From NCBI GenBank assembly GCA_040755915.1, contig JBFLWM010000042.1:21931-85930 (forward strand): a stretch of DNA of 64,000 nt, given 5' to 3'. The DNA is from Sulfurivermis sp040755915. GTDB taxonomy: Bacteria > Pseudomonadota > Gammaproteobacteria > Thiohalomonadales > Thiohalomonadaceae. The position numbers and the translations under genes were made by a program. Below are positions 52,943-61,324 of the stretch, piece after piece (position 1 is the first letter of the stretch; every line of letters starts with the position of its first letter). The notes under the pieces are model-generated. The model did not search any database. It worked only from the letters and a program-made list of their open reading frames with translations, and was not told the DNA's origin.

Positions 52943-53569
52943 CCTGTGCGGCTTGAGCCAGATCAGGGTGTGGTTGTCTGCCGGCATGGCATAGTCACGC
53001 CACAGGCCCATGCCGGCCTGGCGCGCGAGTTCATCCAGCGCCTCGAAGTCACGCACCCCGCTGGCGGGATCGCGCTGGCGCAGCCAGGCATCGAAGCGTT
53101 CATTGCTGGGAGCGGTGTACTCGCCGCCGTAGTTGAACGGCCCGTACAGGATGAAGATTCCGCCCGGCTCCAGCACCCGTCCCACCCCCGTGAACATGGC
53201 CGCCACCGCATCCCAGCCCATGATGTGGGCGGTGTTGGCGCTGAATACGGCATCCACCGCCGCCATCGGCCAGGGACTGCGGCGCACATCCAGCGCCAGC
53301 GGCGGCAGGATGTTGGGGGCGCCCTCCTCGGCGAGCCAGGCGTGGATGGCCGGGTGGTTATCCGCCAGATCGGAAGTCTGCCAGGCGAGGGAGGGAAACT
53401 CGGGGGCGAAATAGACGGCATGCTGGCCGGTGCCGCTGCCGATCTCCAGCAGGCGGCGCCGGCCGTCCAGCACCTCGCGCAGCACGGCGAGGATCGGGGC
53501 GCGGTTTTGCAGGCATGAGTCGGCGACGGGCTTCATCGGCTTGTATCCCTGGTTGCTGATGTTCGACAA
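52940..53569 (-). CDS. DUF938 family SAM-dependent methyltransferase-like protein
   Basis: A 209-aa protein of the DUF938 family. The SAM-binding motif is LLEIGSGTGQHAVYFA near residue 40, followed by the family-specific WQTSDL, FSANTAHIMGW and FILYGPFNYGGEYT. Substrate is unknown. ATG 53569 or ATG 53536 could be used; the second starts at MKPVADSC, closer to the family N-terminus. Its TAG stop is part of the palindrome shared with cyaY. Confidence 0.9.
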   Translation of the reverse strand: MSNISNQGYKPMKPVADSCLQNRAPILAVLREVLDGRRRLLEIGSGTGQHAVYFAPEFPSLAWQTSDLADNHPAIHAWLAEEGAPNILPPLALDVRRSPWPMAAVDAVFSANTAHIMGWDAVAAMFTGVGRVLEPGGIFILYGPFNYGGEYTAPSNERFDAWLRQRDPASGVRDFEALDELARQAGMGLWRDYAMPADNHTLIWLKPHR

Positions 53570-53648
53570 TGGGTGCCCCAGGGATATAACTCAATGCCCG
53601 CGGCCTTGTTGCCATGCCGGGCGCACAAAGAAATACGGGGACGATGTG

Positions 53649-54683
53649 ATGCGGTTTGTCTCGTTTTTGCTGTTGGCTCTGCTGGCTTTGCCACTGGCGG
53701 CGGCGCCGCACGGTGCCGAGTTGTATGCACAGAACTGCGCCGTGTGCCACGGTGCCGACGGCCGCGGTGGCGTCGGTGTGCCGCTGGCCCTGCCCAGTTT
53801 CCTGCCCAGCGTCAGCGACGATTACCTGATTGCCACCATTCGGCATGGCCGCCCCGGCCGCGTGATGCCTGCCTTCAGCCAGTTGAGCGATGCCGAGGTG
53901 CGAGCCATCGTCGCCCACCTGCGCAGCTGGATGCCGGCCGGCAGTACCGTGGTCAAGCTGGCGACCGGCCCGGTAAAGGGGGATGCGGCGCGCGGCAAGA
54001 CACTGTTCGCCGAGCGCTGTGCGGCGTGCCACGGCCCCCGCGGCGAAGGTGGCCACGGCACCGGCGTGACCTTCTCGCGTCCGCGCGACCTGCCCATCAT
54101 TGCCCCGGCGCTGAACAATCCCGGTTTCCTCGCCTCCGCCTCCGACCAGATGATCAAGACCACGCTGATGAACGGCCGTGACGGTACGCCGATGGTGTCG
54201 TTTCTCAAGCAGGGCCTGCAGGAGCGCGACATCGACGACATCGTGAGCTATGTGCGTTCCTTTGCCAAAGGTCCCGGCTGGAAGCCCGGCAACGACGATA
54301 CGCCGATGCTGGAGATGGACTCGCCCTATACGTTTTCTGAAACGGTGGAGGCGGTGAAGCGCGCCGCGGTGGGCAAGAATTTCCGCATCATCCGTGAACA
54401 GTCGCTGGAGAATGGTCTGTTCGCCGAGACGGAGCAGACCAGAGAGGCGCACATCGTCTACTTCTGCAATTTCAATTTCATCAACCAGGCGCTGGCGCTG
54501 GACCCCCGCGTCGGCCTGTTCATGCCCTGCCGCATCACCGTGGTGGAGCGCGAGGGCCAGGTGAAGATGATGAGTATCAATCCGAAGTATCTGAGCCGCC
54601 TGTTCAACAACGCCGAACTCGACAAGCCGTGCGAGGAGATGTACCAGGTGTACATGGGCATCATGGAGGAGGCCTCGCTATGA
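53649..54683 (+). CDS. Exported dihaem cytochrome c fused to a DUF302 domain
   Basis: A 344-aa periplasmic protein. The signal peptide (about 1-18) is followed by two cytochrome c domains with haem sites CAVCH (about 31-35) and CAACH (about 122-126), each with downstream methionine candidates. A DUF302 domain starts near residue 218 (FSETVEAVKRAAVGKNFRI) and contains FCNFNFINQALALDPRVGLFMPCRITV. ATG 53649 begins the signal peptide; the frame open to 53430 is not used. It overlaps the next DUF302 gene by 4 nt. The fusion suggests that DUF302 serves in an electron-transfer reaction, possibly of sulfur compounds; this is inference. Confidence 0.85.
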   Translation: MRFVSFLLLALLALPLAAAPHGAELYAQNCAVCHGADGRGGVGVPLALPSFLPSVSDDYLIATIRHGRPGRVMPAFSQLSDAEVRAIVAHLRSWMPAGSTVVKLATGPVKGDAARGKTLFAERCAACHGPRGEGGHGTGVTFSRPRDLPIIAPALNNPGFLASASDQMIKTTLMNGRDGTPMVSFLKQGLQERDIDDIVSYVRSFAKGPGWKPGNDDTPMLEMDSPYTFSETVEAVKRAAVGKNFRIIREQSLENGLFAETEQTREAHIVYFCNFNFINQALALDPRVGLFMPCRITVVEREGQVKMMSINPKYLSRLFNNAELDKPCEEMYQVYMGIMEEASL

Positions 54684-55138
54684 TGCGCTGCCGATCGCTG
54701 TTGCTGTCGCTGCTGCTGACGTTCGGACTGAGCGCAGGTGTCGCTGCGGACGAGCTGTTCATGGTGCGCTCGAGTCATGCCTTCCCGGAAACCATGTCCA
54801 CCCTGCAGGAGGTGATTACGCGCCATGGCTACACCGTCTCGCGCGTGCAGCGCGTGGACATCGGCCTGACCGACAGCGGCTTCAAGACCGACATGTATCG
54901 CCTGGTGTTTTTCGCCAAGCCGGCCGAGTTGCGCGACCTGTCGCAGCGCTATCCTCACCTCATTCCCTACCTGCCCTGGCCGATTACCATCTTCGCCGAA
55001 GGCGAGGAGACCCTGCTGGTTACCGCCAATCCGGCCGAGCTGCACGCCCTGGCGCACAACGACGAGCTGAAGCAGCTGTTCCAGCGCTGGAGCGTGGAGT
55101 ACCGCGCGATTCTGGAAGAGGTGCGGAAGGGAGAATGA
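54680..55138 (+). CDS. Exported DUF302 domain protein
   Basis: A 152-aa protein with a signal peptide (cleavage near VAADE, about residue 24) and a single DUF302-like domain: FPETMSTLQEVITRHGYTV, RVDIGLTDSGFKTDMYRLVFF and LPWPITIFAEGEE. It overlaps the cytochrome-DUF302 gene by 4 nt (ATG 54680), and ATG 54683 is also possible. The two proteins probably act together in the periplasm. Function of DUF302 is not established. A taggagc palindrome follows immediately. Confidence 0.82.
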   Translation: MMRCRSLLLSLLLTFGLSAGVAADELFMVRSSHAFPETMSTLQEVITRHGYTVSRVQRVDIGLTDSGFKTDMYRLVFFAKPAELRDLSQRYPHLIPYLPWPITIFAEGEETLLVTANPAELHALAHNDELKQLFQRWSVEYRAILEEVRKGE

Positions 55139-55140
55139 TG

Positions 55141-55197
55141 TAGGAGCGAATCGTATTCGCGACCTGCGCGGGTTATCGCGAATGCGATTCGCTCCTA
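55141..55197. repeat. taggagc palindrome, copy E
   Basis: taggagcgaatcgtattcgc at 55141 and gcgaatgcgattcgctccta ending at 55197 enclose a 17-nt centre, the shortest copy. Its last CTA provides the TAG stop of the class I adenylate cyclase on the minus strand. Confidence 0.9.
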
Positions 55198-58038
55198 CGA
55201 CTCCTCCAGCAACACCCGGTTCAGCTCGTTCTCGATGCGGCGCTTGTAGTTGAGGAAGTGGATCGTCTGTACCTTGCTGACGCCCTGCTCGCCGAGCACC
55301 GCGCGCGACATGCCGATGTCGGTGATGTAGATGGGATAGTGCTGGCCGCTGCGGCGCAGTTCCAGCACGTGGCGCACCACGGCGGTAAACAGCTCGGAAC
55401 CGTACTCTAGGGTGGAAAACTCGCGCTCGCCGCAATACAGGGTGAATACGGTCTTGCCGTTCTCGTCGTGATCGACGATGACCTGCAGGCTGAGATATTG
55501 CTGATAGCTATTGCGGAACTCCGCCATCTGCCGTTCCAGCCGGTAGCGGTTTTCGCTGTCGCGGCCGATGAGGAAAAACTCCACGCCCTCCGCCGCGCTG
55601 GTTTGCTGGCCTTCCTGCATCAGGAAGTTGATGCGGTTGAGCACGGCGTCGAAGAAGCGGCTGAACTGGCTGAGCAGCAGCCTGGCATCGAAGAACGGCA
55701 GCGTCTCGCGGAACAGCGAGCCGCGCTCGTCCAGCACGTAAACCTCCACCATCTCGCCCAGCGGGCGGTAGAAGAACTGTACCCAGCCATTGCGATTGCG
55801 GCTGTAGATCAGCGGCAGCATGGAATCGCTCAATGTGTGCGGGTCCAGCACCATGGGGCGGAAACTGCCGCTGGGACGTCCCAGTGCCGTATACAGGCCA
55901 CCCTCGCCGGTCAGGGCTTCGTACTGCAGTGTGTCGCCTTCGAATGACAGCAGGTAATAGCCGCGTCCCACCGCCACCACATAACGTGCGCCCTGCAGGG
56001 CCTTGGCGCCGTACCAGGTTGACACCAGATCATGGAACAGTTTGTCGATGCGCTGTGCGGCGATGTGGCCGCGCTGGGCGCTGGTGCCGTAGACCTGGAT
56101 GCGCGGCGGCGCCTCGCCACGTGAGGGCGGCGCCCACTTGAAGTATTCGCAGAAGAAGTCCATCAGACCCTTGCCGCGGCGGAAGTGATAGGTCAGTACC
56201 TCGCGCCAGCTGGTGACGATCACCAGATCCATGCTCTGCACCAGATTCTTGCCGGTGCCGCCGTAACTCAGGGCGTCGGGGCGGCCGCTGGAAATGGATT
56301 GCCCCAGACTGATCGAGGTGAACGAGTCCAGCTCGTTGTTGACGAACAGCGCGCTGTGCACGATGCGCGCCGGGCCGGCGTACTCTTCCAGCGATCGGGT
56401 ATCGAGACAGCCGGCAGGGAACAGTGCCTGCATGCGCTCGACGATGGCCTTCAGCTCATTGGAGGTCAGCTGGGTGACCCTGGGATACAGCACCACCACG
56501 GTGTGGCGGTCGATGATGCCGTTGAAGTAGCACCAGGCCACCAGCTCGATGATGTTGCGCGCCCGCTTCAGCGGCGTGGCCAGGCGCATCTCCTCGCTGG
56601 TGAGGGTGCCGCGGTACAGCAGCCAGCCGGCCTGTTGCTGATCATCCAGCAACTCCTCGATGGTCACCGCGGCCTCGCGCAGGTCGGCATTGATGCCGCG
56701 GTTGAGCAGCTCGACCTTGCCGGCCTTGCGCTCGAAGGCGGCGTACAGCTTGCGTCCCAGCACGGTAAGGTCGCGCTGGCTGATCAGCGACAGTCCGGCG
56801 TAGCGGCGCGCAAAGTCGGACAGAAAGCGGTAGCTGGTGGTCAGCGCGTCGAACAGCGTGCGCCGCTCTTCCGCCACCCGCTGCACCTTCCAGGTGTTGC
56901 GCGAATCGAGCAGCGTCAGGTCAGCCTGACGCCAGCCCCAGTTGCGCGCCAGCGACAGCAGCAGTTCGCGTTGCCAGGTGTCGTCGCGCTGCTCCTCGCT
57001 CAGGTGCTCGCCGGCCTTGAAATAGAAGGCGCGGCGGGCGAACTCGAGCCGCGGCTTGTCATTCTGCCGCTGCAGATACTCCTCCACCTTCTCCAGCATC
57101 ATCAGGTAGGGATCAAGGCGGCTGACGTTGTCTTCGCCGCGATACAGCGCCTGCTTGAAACGCAGACTGAGCAGGTCGATGTGTGGATATTCGTTGGCGT
57201 AGCTCTCGATGAGCAGCAGTTTCAGCGCGGCCTTGTAGGGTGAATCGATGCCCTTGTAGATGTGCCACAGCGCAGCACCGAAGAATTCCTCTGCCGGCAC
57301 ATGGGTCAGGCCGCCGAAGTTGAGGTGGTCACGGGCATGCAGGAAGCGCTTTTCCTGCAACTCGCGTACATAGTCGTCATAGTCGCCCTCCCGCGATGGT
57401 GGTACCAGCCACCACAGCGGCGCCTGGCCGACGATGAGGATGGCCGTGCGATAGAACTCCTCCAGCAGCAGGTTGTGCTGCGCGGAACCGGAGCTTTCCT
57501 CCGACAGGGGCAGTACTTCGCCGCTGCGGAAGCGTTCGACGTTGACCAGATAGAAATGAACCTCAAGGTCCAGCGTTGCCGCCCAGGCTTCGATGGCACT
57601 GGCCTTTTGCTGCAACAGCGTCAGCTCTGCCGTGGGCAGTGCCGGGTCATGGCATACCCAGATATCGAAGTCGCTCTCGTCCGAGTAGGCGATGCTGCCC
57701 GGGCTGCCGATCATGTAGAGGGCAAGGATGGGGAAATGACGCTGGCGCAGGCGCTTGTATTCGAAGCTGCGCGCCAGGCGCTTGCCCACCTCCAGTTCGC
57801 GGCGCGAGGGGTCATGGCCGCTGATGCCGGCCGGCGTGTCCTTGGAGACGAAGCCTGGCAGCATGGCGTGGTTGATATGGAACAGCAGCGGCAACACGTC
57901 GAGCACATCGCGCTGGCGCTCGCGCAGGGCATCGCGGGCCCGCTCCAGACGGGCGTGATTGAGCTTCAGAAAGCGGTGGCGTACCGCCTTGAAGTCGATG
58001 TCGTGTTCGTTGTGGGCCGCTGTGCTGTCGCCGCTCAT
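55195..58038 (-). CDS. cyaA: Class I adenylate cyclase CyaA
   Basis: Large cytosolic enzyme that makes cAMP from ATP, found in gammaproteobacteria. The 947-aa sequence opens with the CyaA N-terminus and has the nucleotidyltransferase motif GSPGSIAYSDESDFDIW at 111-127, with catalytic Asp123 and Asp125. The regulatory C-terminal half is present to full length. Its stop is within the adjacent palindrome. A CHASE2-type class III cyclase is also encoded (15532-17370), so two cAMP sources may coexist. Confidence 0.94.
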   Translation of the reverse strand: MSGDSTAAHNEHDIDFKAVRHRFLKLNHARLERARDALRERQRDVLDVLPLLFHINHAMLPGFVSKDTPAGISGHDPSRRELEVGKRLARSFEYKRLRQRHFPILALYMIGSPGSIAYSDESDFDIWVCHDPALPTAELTLLQQKASAIEAWAATLDLEVHFYLVNVERFRSGEVLPLSEESSGSAQHNLLLEEFYRTAILIVGQAPLWWLVPPSREGDYDDYVRELQEKRFLHARDHLNFGGLTHVPAEEFFGAALWHIYKGIDSPYKAALKLLLIESYANEYPHIDLLSLRFKQALYRGEDNVSRLDPYLMMLEKVEEYLQRQNDKPRLEFARRAFYFKAGEHLSEEQRDDTWQRELLLSLARNWGWRQADLTLLDSRNTWKVQRVAEERRTLFDALTTSYRFLSDFARRYAGLSLISQRDLTVLGRKLYAAFERKAGKVELLNRGINADLREAAVTIEELLDDQQQAGWLLYRGTLTSEEMRLATPLKRARNIIELVAWCYFNGIIDRHTVVVLYPRVTQLTSNELKAIVERMQALFPAGCLDTRSLEEYAGPARIVHSALFVNNELDSFTSISLGQSISSGRPDALSYGGTGKNLVQSMDLVIVTSWREVLTYHFRRGKGLMDFFCEYFKWAPPSRGEAPPRIQVYGTSAQRGHIAAQRIDKLFHDLVSTWYGAKALQGARYVVAVGRGYYLLSFEGDTLQYEALTGEGGLYTALGRPSGSFRPMVLDPHTLSDSMLPLIYSRNRNGWVQFFYRPLGEMVEVYVLDERGSLFRETLPFFDARLLLSQFSRFFDAVLNRINFLMQEGQQTSAAEGVEFFLIGRDSENRYRLERQMAEFRNSYQQYLSLQVIVDHDENGKTVFTLYCGEREFSTLEYGSELFTAVVRHVLELRRSGQHYPIYITDIGMSRAVLGEQGVSKVQTIHFLNYKRRIENELNRVLLEES

Positions 58039-58047
58039 GATGCCTGT

Positions 58048-58293
58048 TCAGGGATTGATGGGGTCGCAGGACCCCTGGCGCAGCCAGAGGCCGTCCCGAC
58101 AATGCAGCAATTCATCTCCGCTGCACACATATTCGCCGCGCCGGTAGGCGACATCGTTGAAGTAACAGGCCGCCGAGTCGCCAAGCTGCTGGACCCGCCC
58201 GGCGTAGCGGTCATCGGTCTCTTCCAGGATGGGTGAGGTGCGCTTTTCCGGATCGGGCGCACCAACATGGGGCGCTGCAATACGTTCAGACAT
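58048..58293 (-). CDS. Small Cys-containing protein (DUF1496-like)
   Basis: An 81-aa protein without a clear signal peptide. The C-terminal half CYFNDVAYRRGEYVCSGDELLHCRDGLW-type pattern, with four cysteines in all, resembles the short DUF1496 family. ATG 58293 is chosen because GGGAGGT precedes it. It ends 9 nt before cyaA and is likely co-transcribed. Function unknown. Confidence 0.7.
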   Translation of the reverse strand: MSERIAAPHVGAPDPEKRTSPILEETDDRYAGRVQQLGDSAACYFNDVAYRRGEYVCSGDELLHCRDGLWLRQGSCDPINP

Positions 58294-58421
58294 GGCATTA
58301 CCTCCCGCAGGACACACAGGAAGGATACCGGCAGAACGCAAGAAACGCCATGTGCGCGCCACTGGCGCGGAAAATGCTTGGAAAAACCGTTGTCACCCTG
58401 TGGGGTGGCGGAGGAACGGCG

Positions 58422-58901
58422 ATGGCGGAACACTGGCTGCAGATCAAGGGCGACCCCTCGGTGCGCCGTTTCGTCTTCGAGCAGACGCGCACGGCCAGTC
58501 TGTTCGATGCCCGCATCGAGGAACTGATGGCGACGGTGACGGCCCTGCTCACCCGCCACGGGGTATTTCACGCCAAGATTCATTTCTCCAGCAACCAGCT
58601 CACCTGCTGGCTGTACAACGATCCCTACCGTTACCGGGTGTTTGTCGGCGAGGAGGTATTCGCCGCCGACTTCCTGCGTGGTTTCGATCAGGTGGTGGCC
58701 ATCGACAAGCCGCTCATCGCTGCCGAAACGGTGCCGGCGATCCTGGCGGAGTTTCGCCGCCTGCGCCTCAAGGATGAGTCGGTCTATCTGCGCAACGGCT
58801 CGCTCAATCTGATCAATGGCCTCATCGGCATGACCTTCTCGTGCGATGGGAGCCACTATCTGCCAATGGAGGAATTCTTTGCGACGGTGAGGAATCTGTA
58901 A
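58422..58901 (+). CDS. Hypothetical protein
   Basis: A 159-aa cytosolic protein not assigned to a family. It opens MAEHWLQIKGDPSVRRFVF, continues with a helix-rich middle, an FHAKIHFSSNQLTCWLYND strand region and ends FSCDGSHYLPMEEFF. ATG 58422 is preferred over the long upstream frame (58233) because GAGGAA lies 6 nt before it and the upstream part overlaps the divergent small gene. No signal peptide or membrane segment. Confidence 0.72.
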   Translation: MAEHWLQIKGDPSVRRFVFEQTRTASLFDARIEELMATVTALLTRHGVFHAKIHFSSNQLTCWLYNDPYRYRVFVGEEVFAADFLRGFDQVVAIDKPLIAAETVPAILAEFRRLRLKDESVYLRNGSLNLINGLIGMTFSCDGSHYLPMEEFFATVRNL

Positions 58902-59000
58902 CGGGCAGATACAAAAGCAAAGAGGCAAGATGCAAGGGGAGGGAGCGCTGTACGCACGGTTGCTCAGATCAAACAGCATGCGCGCAGCGAGATTATTTTC

Positions 59001-59035
59001 TTGTCACTTGTCACTTGTCACTTGTCACTTGTCAC
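59001..59035. repeat. Heptamer tandem repeat (TTGTCAC)x5
   Basis: Five exact copies of ttgtcac are followed by ttgtatctg. Related caagtgac strings face it at 58915-58935 in looser form, and similar repeats occur at 6643 and 11685. The stop codon of the MazG-like gene (59025-59027) lies within it. Unit number could vary by slippage. Confidence 0.85.
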
Positions 59036-59399
59036 TTGTATCTGATTTGCCGTATTCCGCAGCACGCCTGGCGCTGCCCTTCACCTTGTCCACCGGATAG
59101 CGTTCCTCGTTGCGGGCCATCTTGTCCTTCACGGCGCGGATCAGATCGACGTTGAGACGGTCGGCGATGCGGATCAGATAGATCTGGATGTCGGCCAGTT
59201 CCAGGCGTACCTCGTCCAGCTTGTCCTCACTCAGGTTTTCACTCTGCTCGGCGCTGAGCCACTGAAAGTGTTCCACCAGCTCGGCGGCCTCGGCGATGAG
59301 AGCCATGGCGAGGTTCTTCGGGTTGTGGAACTGTTCCCAGTCGCGCACCTTGGCGAACAGGGCGAGACGTTGGCGCAGGTCTTCCAGGCTGTCACTCAT
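59025..59399 (-). CDS. MazG-like nucleotide pyrophosphohydrolase
   Basis: A 124-aa all-helical NTP pyrophosphohydrolase of the RS21-C6/dCTPase type that cleans non-canonical or excess dNTPs. Metal ligands are the EAAELVEHFQW glutamates and ELADIQIYLIRIAD with its Asp. The last six residues and the stop codon are encoded by the edge of the TTGTCAC repeat. It starts 13 nt after the UDG-like gene and belongs to the same transcript. Confidence 0.88.
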   Translation of the reverse strand: MSDSLEDLRQRLALFAKVRDWEQFHNPKNLAMALIAEAAELVEHFQWLSAEQSENLSEDKLDEVRLELADIQIYLIRIADRLNVDLIRAVKDKMARNEERYPVDKVKGSARRAAEYGKSDTSDK

Positions 59400-59412
59400 G
59401 GTGCGGGTCTCC

Positions 59413-60105
59413 TTAGTCGATACGCCAGTTATCGGTCGTTACCTGCAATTGCCGCAGGCGCGCGATGAGCAGGTCGGGGAAGCGCTTGTACCAGGTGGCG
59501 TTGAGCGGCGAGGGGTGCGGCAGCGGGTGCAGGCGCAGTTCGCGCCGTGTGCCGTCGCGGGCCGTGAGGGTCATCGCCGTGCTGGTCTCGAAGCGATCGT
59601 CGCGCTCCCAGAACTCTTCCAGCTGAGCCTTCACCGCCTTGTCCTGATTGATGGCAAACCACAGGAAGGCCTCGCGGCCGAGGGTGATGATGTCCCGGCC
59701 GCGCCAGGTGTGCAGCAGCAGGTCGGCCACCAGGGGCTGGAACTGCTTCTTCACCTTGCCGGACCAGGCCTTGTTGCCGACGGGCTTGTAGGGCACGGTG
59801 TTGGCCCAGAAGAACATCTTGCCCACTTCCACCGAGGCGGCGAAATCGGGCAGCGCCTTGCCGTACAGATGCCGGTACAGTGCACCGCGCACCTTCTGGC
59901 CGCCGGCGCCGATGAAGGGCAGGTTGTGCTGCACCTCGTCACGGCCGGGGTCGCGGCCGAAGAAGGCGACGCGCACGTCGGGGGCGCCGAGGCCGATGAC
60001 GGGATCAAGCGGGTTCTTGCCGTATTCCTCGTAGACCGGCAGGTCGATGCCGGTCAGTTCACGGGCGATGGGTATGAAGTCCTGGTGCAGTTGGTCGGGT
60101 GTCAT
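59413..60105 (-). CDS. Uracil-DNA glycosylase superfamily protein
   Basis: A 230-aa protein with UDG-superfamily features: an FFGRDPGRDE active-site loop, PFIGAGGQKVR, FWANTVPYKP and HPLPHPSPLN near the C-terminus. The motif set resembles family 4/5-like or uncharacterised UDG relatives rather than Ung. No Fe-S cysteine set is seen. It may repair deaminated bases; substrate is not certain. It is paired with the MazG-like gene, both relevant to nucleotide quality. Confidence 0.85.
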   Translation of the reverse strand: MTPDQLHQDFIPIARELTGIDLPVYEEYGKNPLDPVIGLGAPDVRVAFFGRDPGRDEVQHNLPFIGAGGQKVRGALYRHLYGKALPDFAASVEVGKMFFWANTVPYKPVGNKAWSGKVKKQFQPLVADLLLHTWRGRDIITLGREAFLWFAINQDKAVKAQLEEFWERDDRFETSTAMTLTARDGTRRELRLHPLPHPSPLNATWYKRFPDLLIARLRQLQVTTDNWRID

Positions 60106-60139
60106 GGCGGCAGTATAAATCGCTTCGGCACGGTGGTGC

Positions 60140-60793
60140 TCACTGCGGCCGCGGCAGCGTGCCGCGGCGGAAACGGTAGTAATAGTCGTAACAGGGTGGG
60201 CACAGGGAATGGCTGGTGTGCGGCGGTTGCGCCGCTACCCAGACCGGGATCCAGTCCCAGTGGCCGGGCTGGGCTGCACGCTCGATGCGGCGGCAGTGGC
60301 TGCATTGCACGATGAGGCCGTGCTGATTGCGGTAACAGGCCTCATCGGCCACATGCGTTTCGGCGGCAACAGGGTGCGCTTGTTCCACGGCAAGGCTGTT
60401 GATGATGATCATGGCCTGCCGGTTGGCCAACGGATAGCAACGCTGGTGAAAGCGGCGCAGTACGGTGTCGCTGGAGCACTCGTAATCGTGTTGCCACGGT
60501 GTGCCGTCCTGCAACACCTGGGTGTAGCTCGCGAGATAAAACGTCTGCAGTGGGCCGCTGATTGCAGCGGCCAGCGGCGTGCCGAGCGGAAAGCGCGTGG
60601 AGATGCCGGGTTCGCCCCGGTTGGCCTCGGCAAAACGGAACCAGGCCGGATTGAAATAGCAGAGGCGCAGATCACGGTCGAGGGCGTAGACGGCGCCGGG
60701 TTCATTCTCCAGCGTGGCGAGCGCGAACTTGTCCAGCGCCGCGGCAAAGGCGGGCGTGACGCGTGTCGACGGTGGCTCGGCGTGGGCGGTCAT
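60140..60793 (-). CDS. PAS-like protein with C-terminal cysteine motif
   Basis: A 217-aa protein. Residues 20-135 look like a PAS sensor (PGAVYALDRDLRLCYFNPAWFRFAE, then a DYECSSDTVLRRFHQRCYPL strand pair). The C-terminal part has CSHCRR and CPPCYDYYYRFRRG, a likely zinc knuckle, with the pattern seen in some redox sensors. No output enzyme domain is present. It is a candidate cytosolic sensor. Function unknown. Confidence 0.78.
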   Translation of the reverse strand: MTAHAEPPSTRVTPAFAAALDKFALATLENEPGAVYALDRDLRLCYFNPAWFRFAEANRGEPGISTRFPLGTPLAAAISGPLQTFYLASYTQVLQDGTPWQHDYECSSDTVLRRFHQRCYPLANRQAMIIINSLAVEQAHPVAAETHVADEACYRNQHGLIVQCSHCRRIERAAQPGHWDWIPVWVAAQPPHTSHSLCPPCYDYYYRFRRGTLPRPQ

Positions 60794-60856
60794 GGTGGTG
60801 TGCGTCGTTGATTAGGCATTATTGGCCGCAGGACCGGTGATTGCCAGTGCCGCGTA

Positions 60857-61324
60857 TCAGCGGGCGATGGCGGCGAAGCGGGCCTGGGTGAGTCCGGCCA
60901 GATCGGCGGCGGCCAGTTCGATCTCCAGGCCGCGGCGGCCGGCGCTGACATAGATCGTCGGATGCATGCACGCCGACTCGTCGATCACGGTACGCAGGCG
61001 TTTTTTTTGTCCCAGCGGGCTGATGCCGCCCACCACGTAGCCCGTGGCGCGCTCGGCATCGGCCGGCCTGGCCATCTCGGCGCTGCGCGCATCCAGTGCG
61101 CTGGCGAGCTGTTTCAGATGGAGCTGGTACGCCACCGGTACCACGGCCACGACCAGTTCCTTGCCGTCGATCTGTGCCAGCAGCGTCTTGAACACGCGCG
61201 CCGGACTCAGGCCCAGCTTGTCCGCTGCTTCCTCGCCATAGGAGGCGGCGGCCTTGTCGTGCTCGTAGCTGTGGATGGTGTGCCTGATACCGGCACGCCT
61301 GGCGGCATTGATGGCGGGGGTCAT
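60857..61324 (-). CDS. ybaK: Cys-tRNA(Pro) deacylase YbaK/EbsC
   Basis: Trans-editing enzyme that hydrolyses Cys-tRNA(Pro). The 155-aa protein shows HTIHSYEHDKAAASYGEEAA, VFKTLLAQIDG, the YVVGGISPLGQKKRLRTVID signature and a C-terminal GRRGLEIELA. ATG 61324 overlaps the upstream unknown gene by 4 nt; the frame to 61474 is the shadow of that gene. Last gene of a four-gene overlapping operon. Confidence 0.93.
   Translation of the reverse strand: MTPAINAARRAGIRHTIHSYEHDKAAASYGEEAADKLGLSPARVFKTLLAQIDGKELVVAVVPVAYQLHLKQLASALDARSAEMARPADAERATGYVVGGISPLGQKKRLRTVIDESACMHPTIYVSAGRRGLEIELAAADLAGLTQARFAAIAR

Noticed and set aside
59001..59035. Possible CRISPR array or phase-variable tract
   Set aside because: Units are only 7 bp without spacers, and the stop codon position makes repeat-number changes largely silent.
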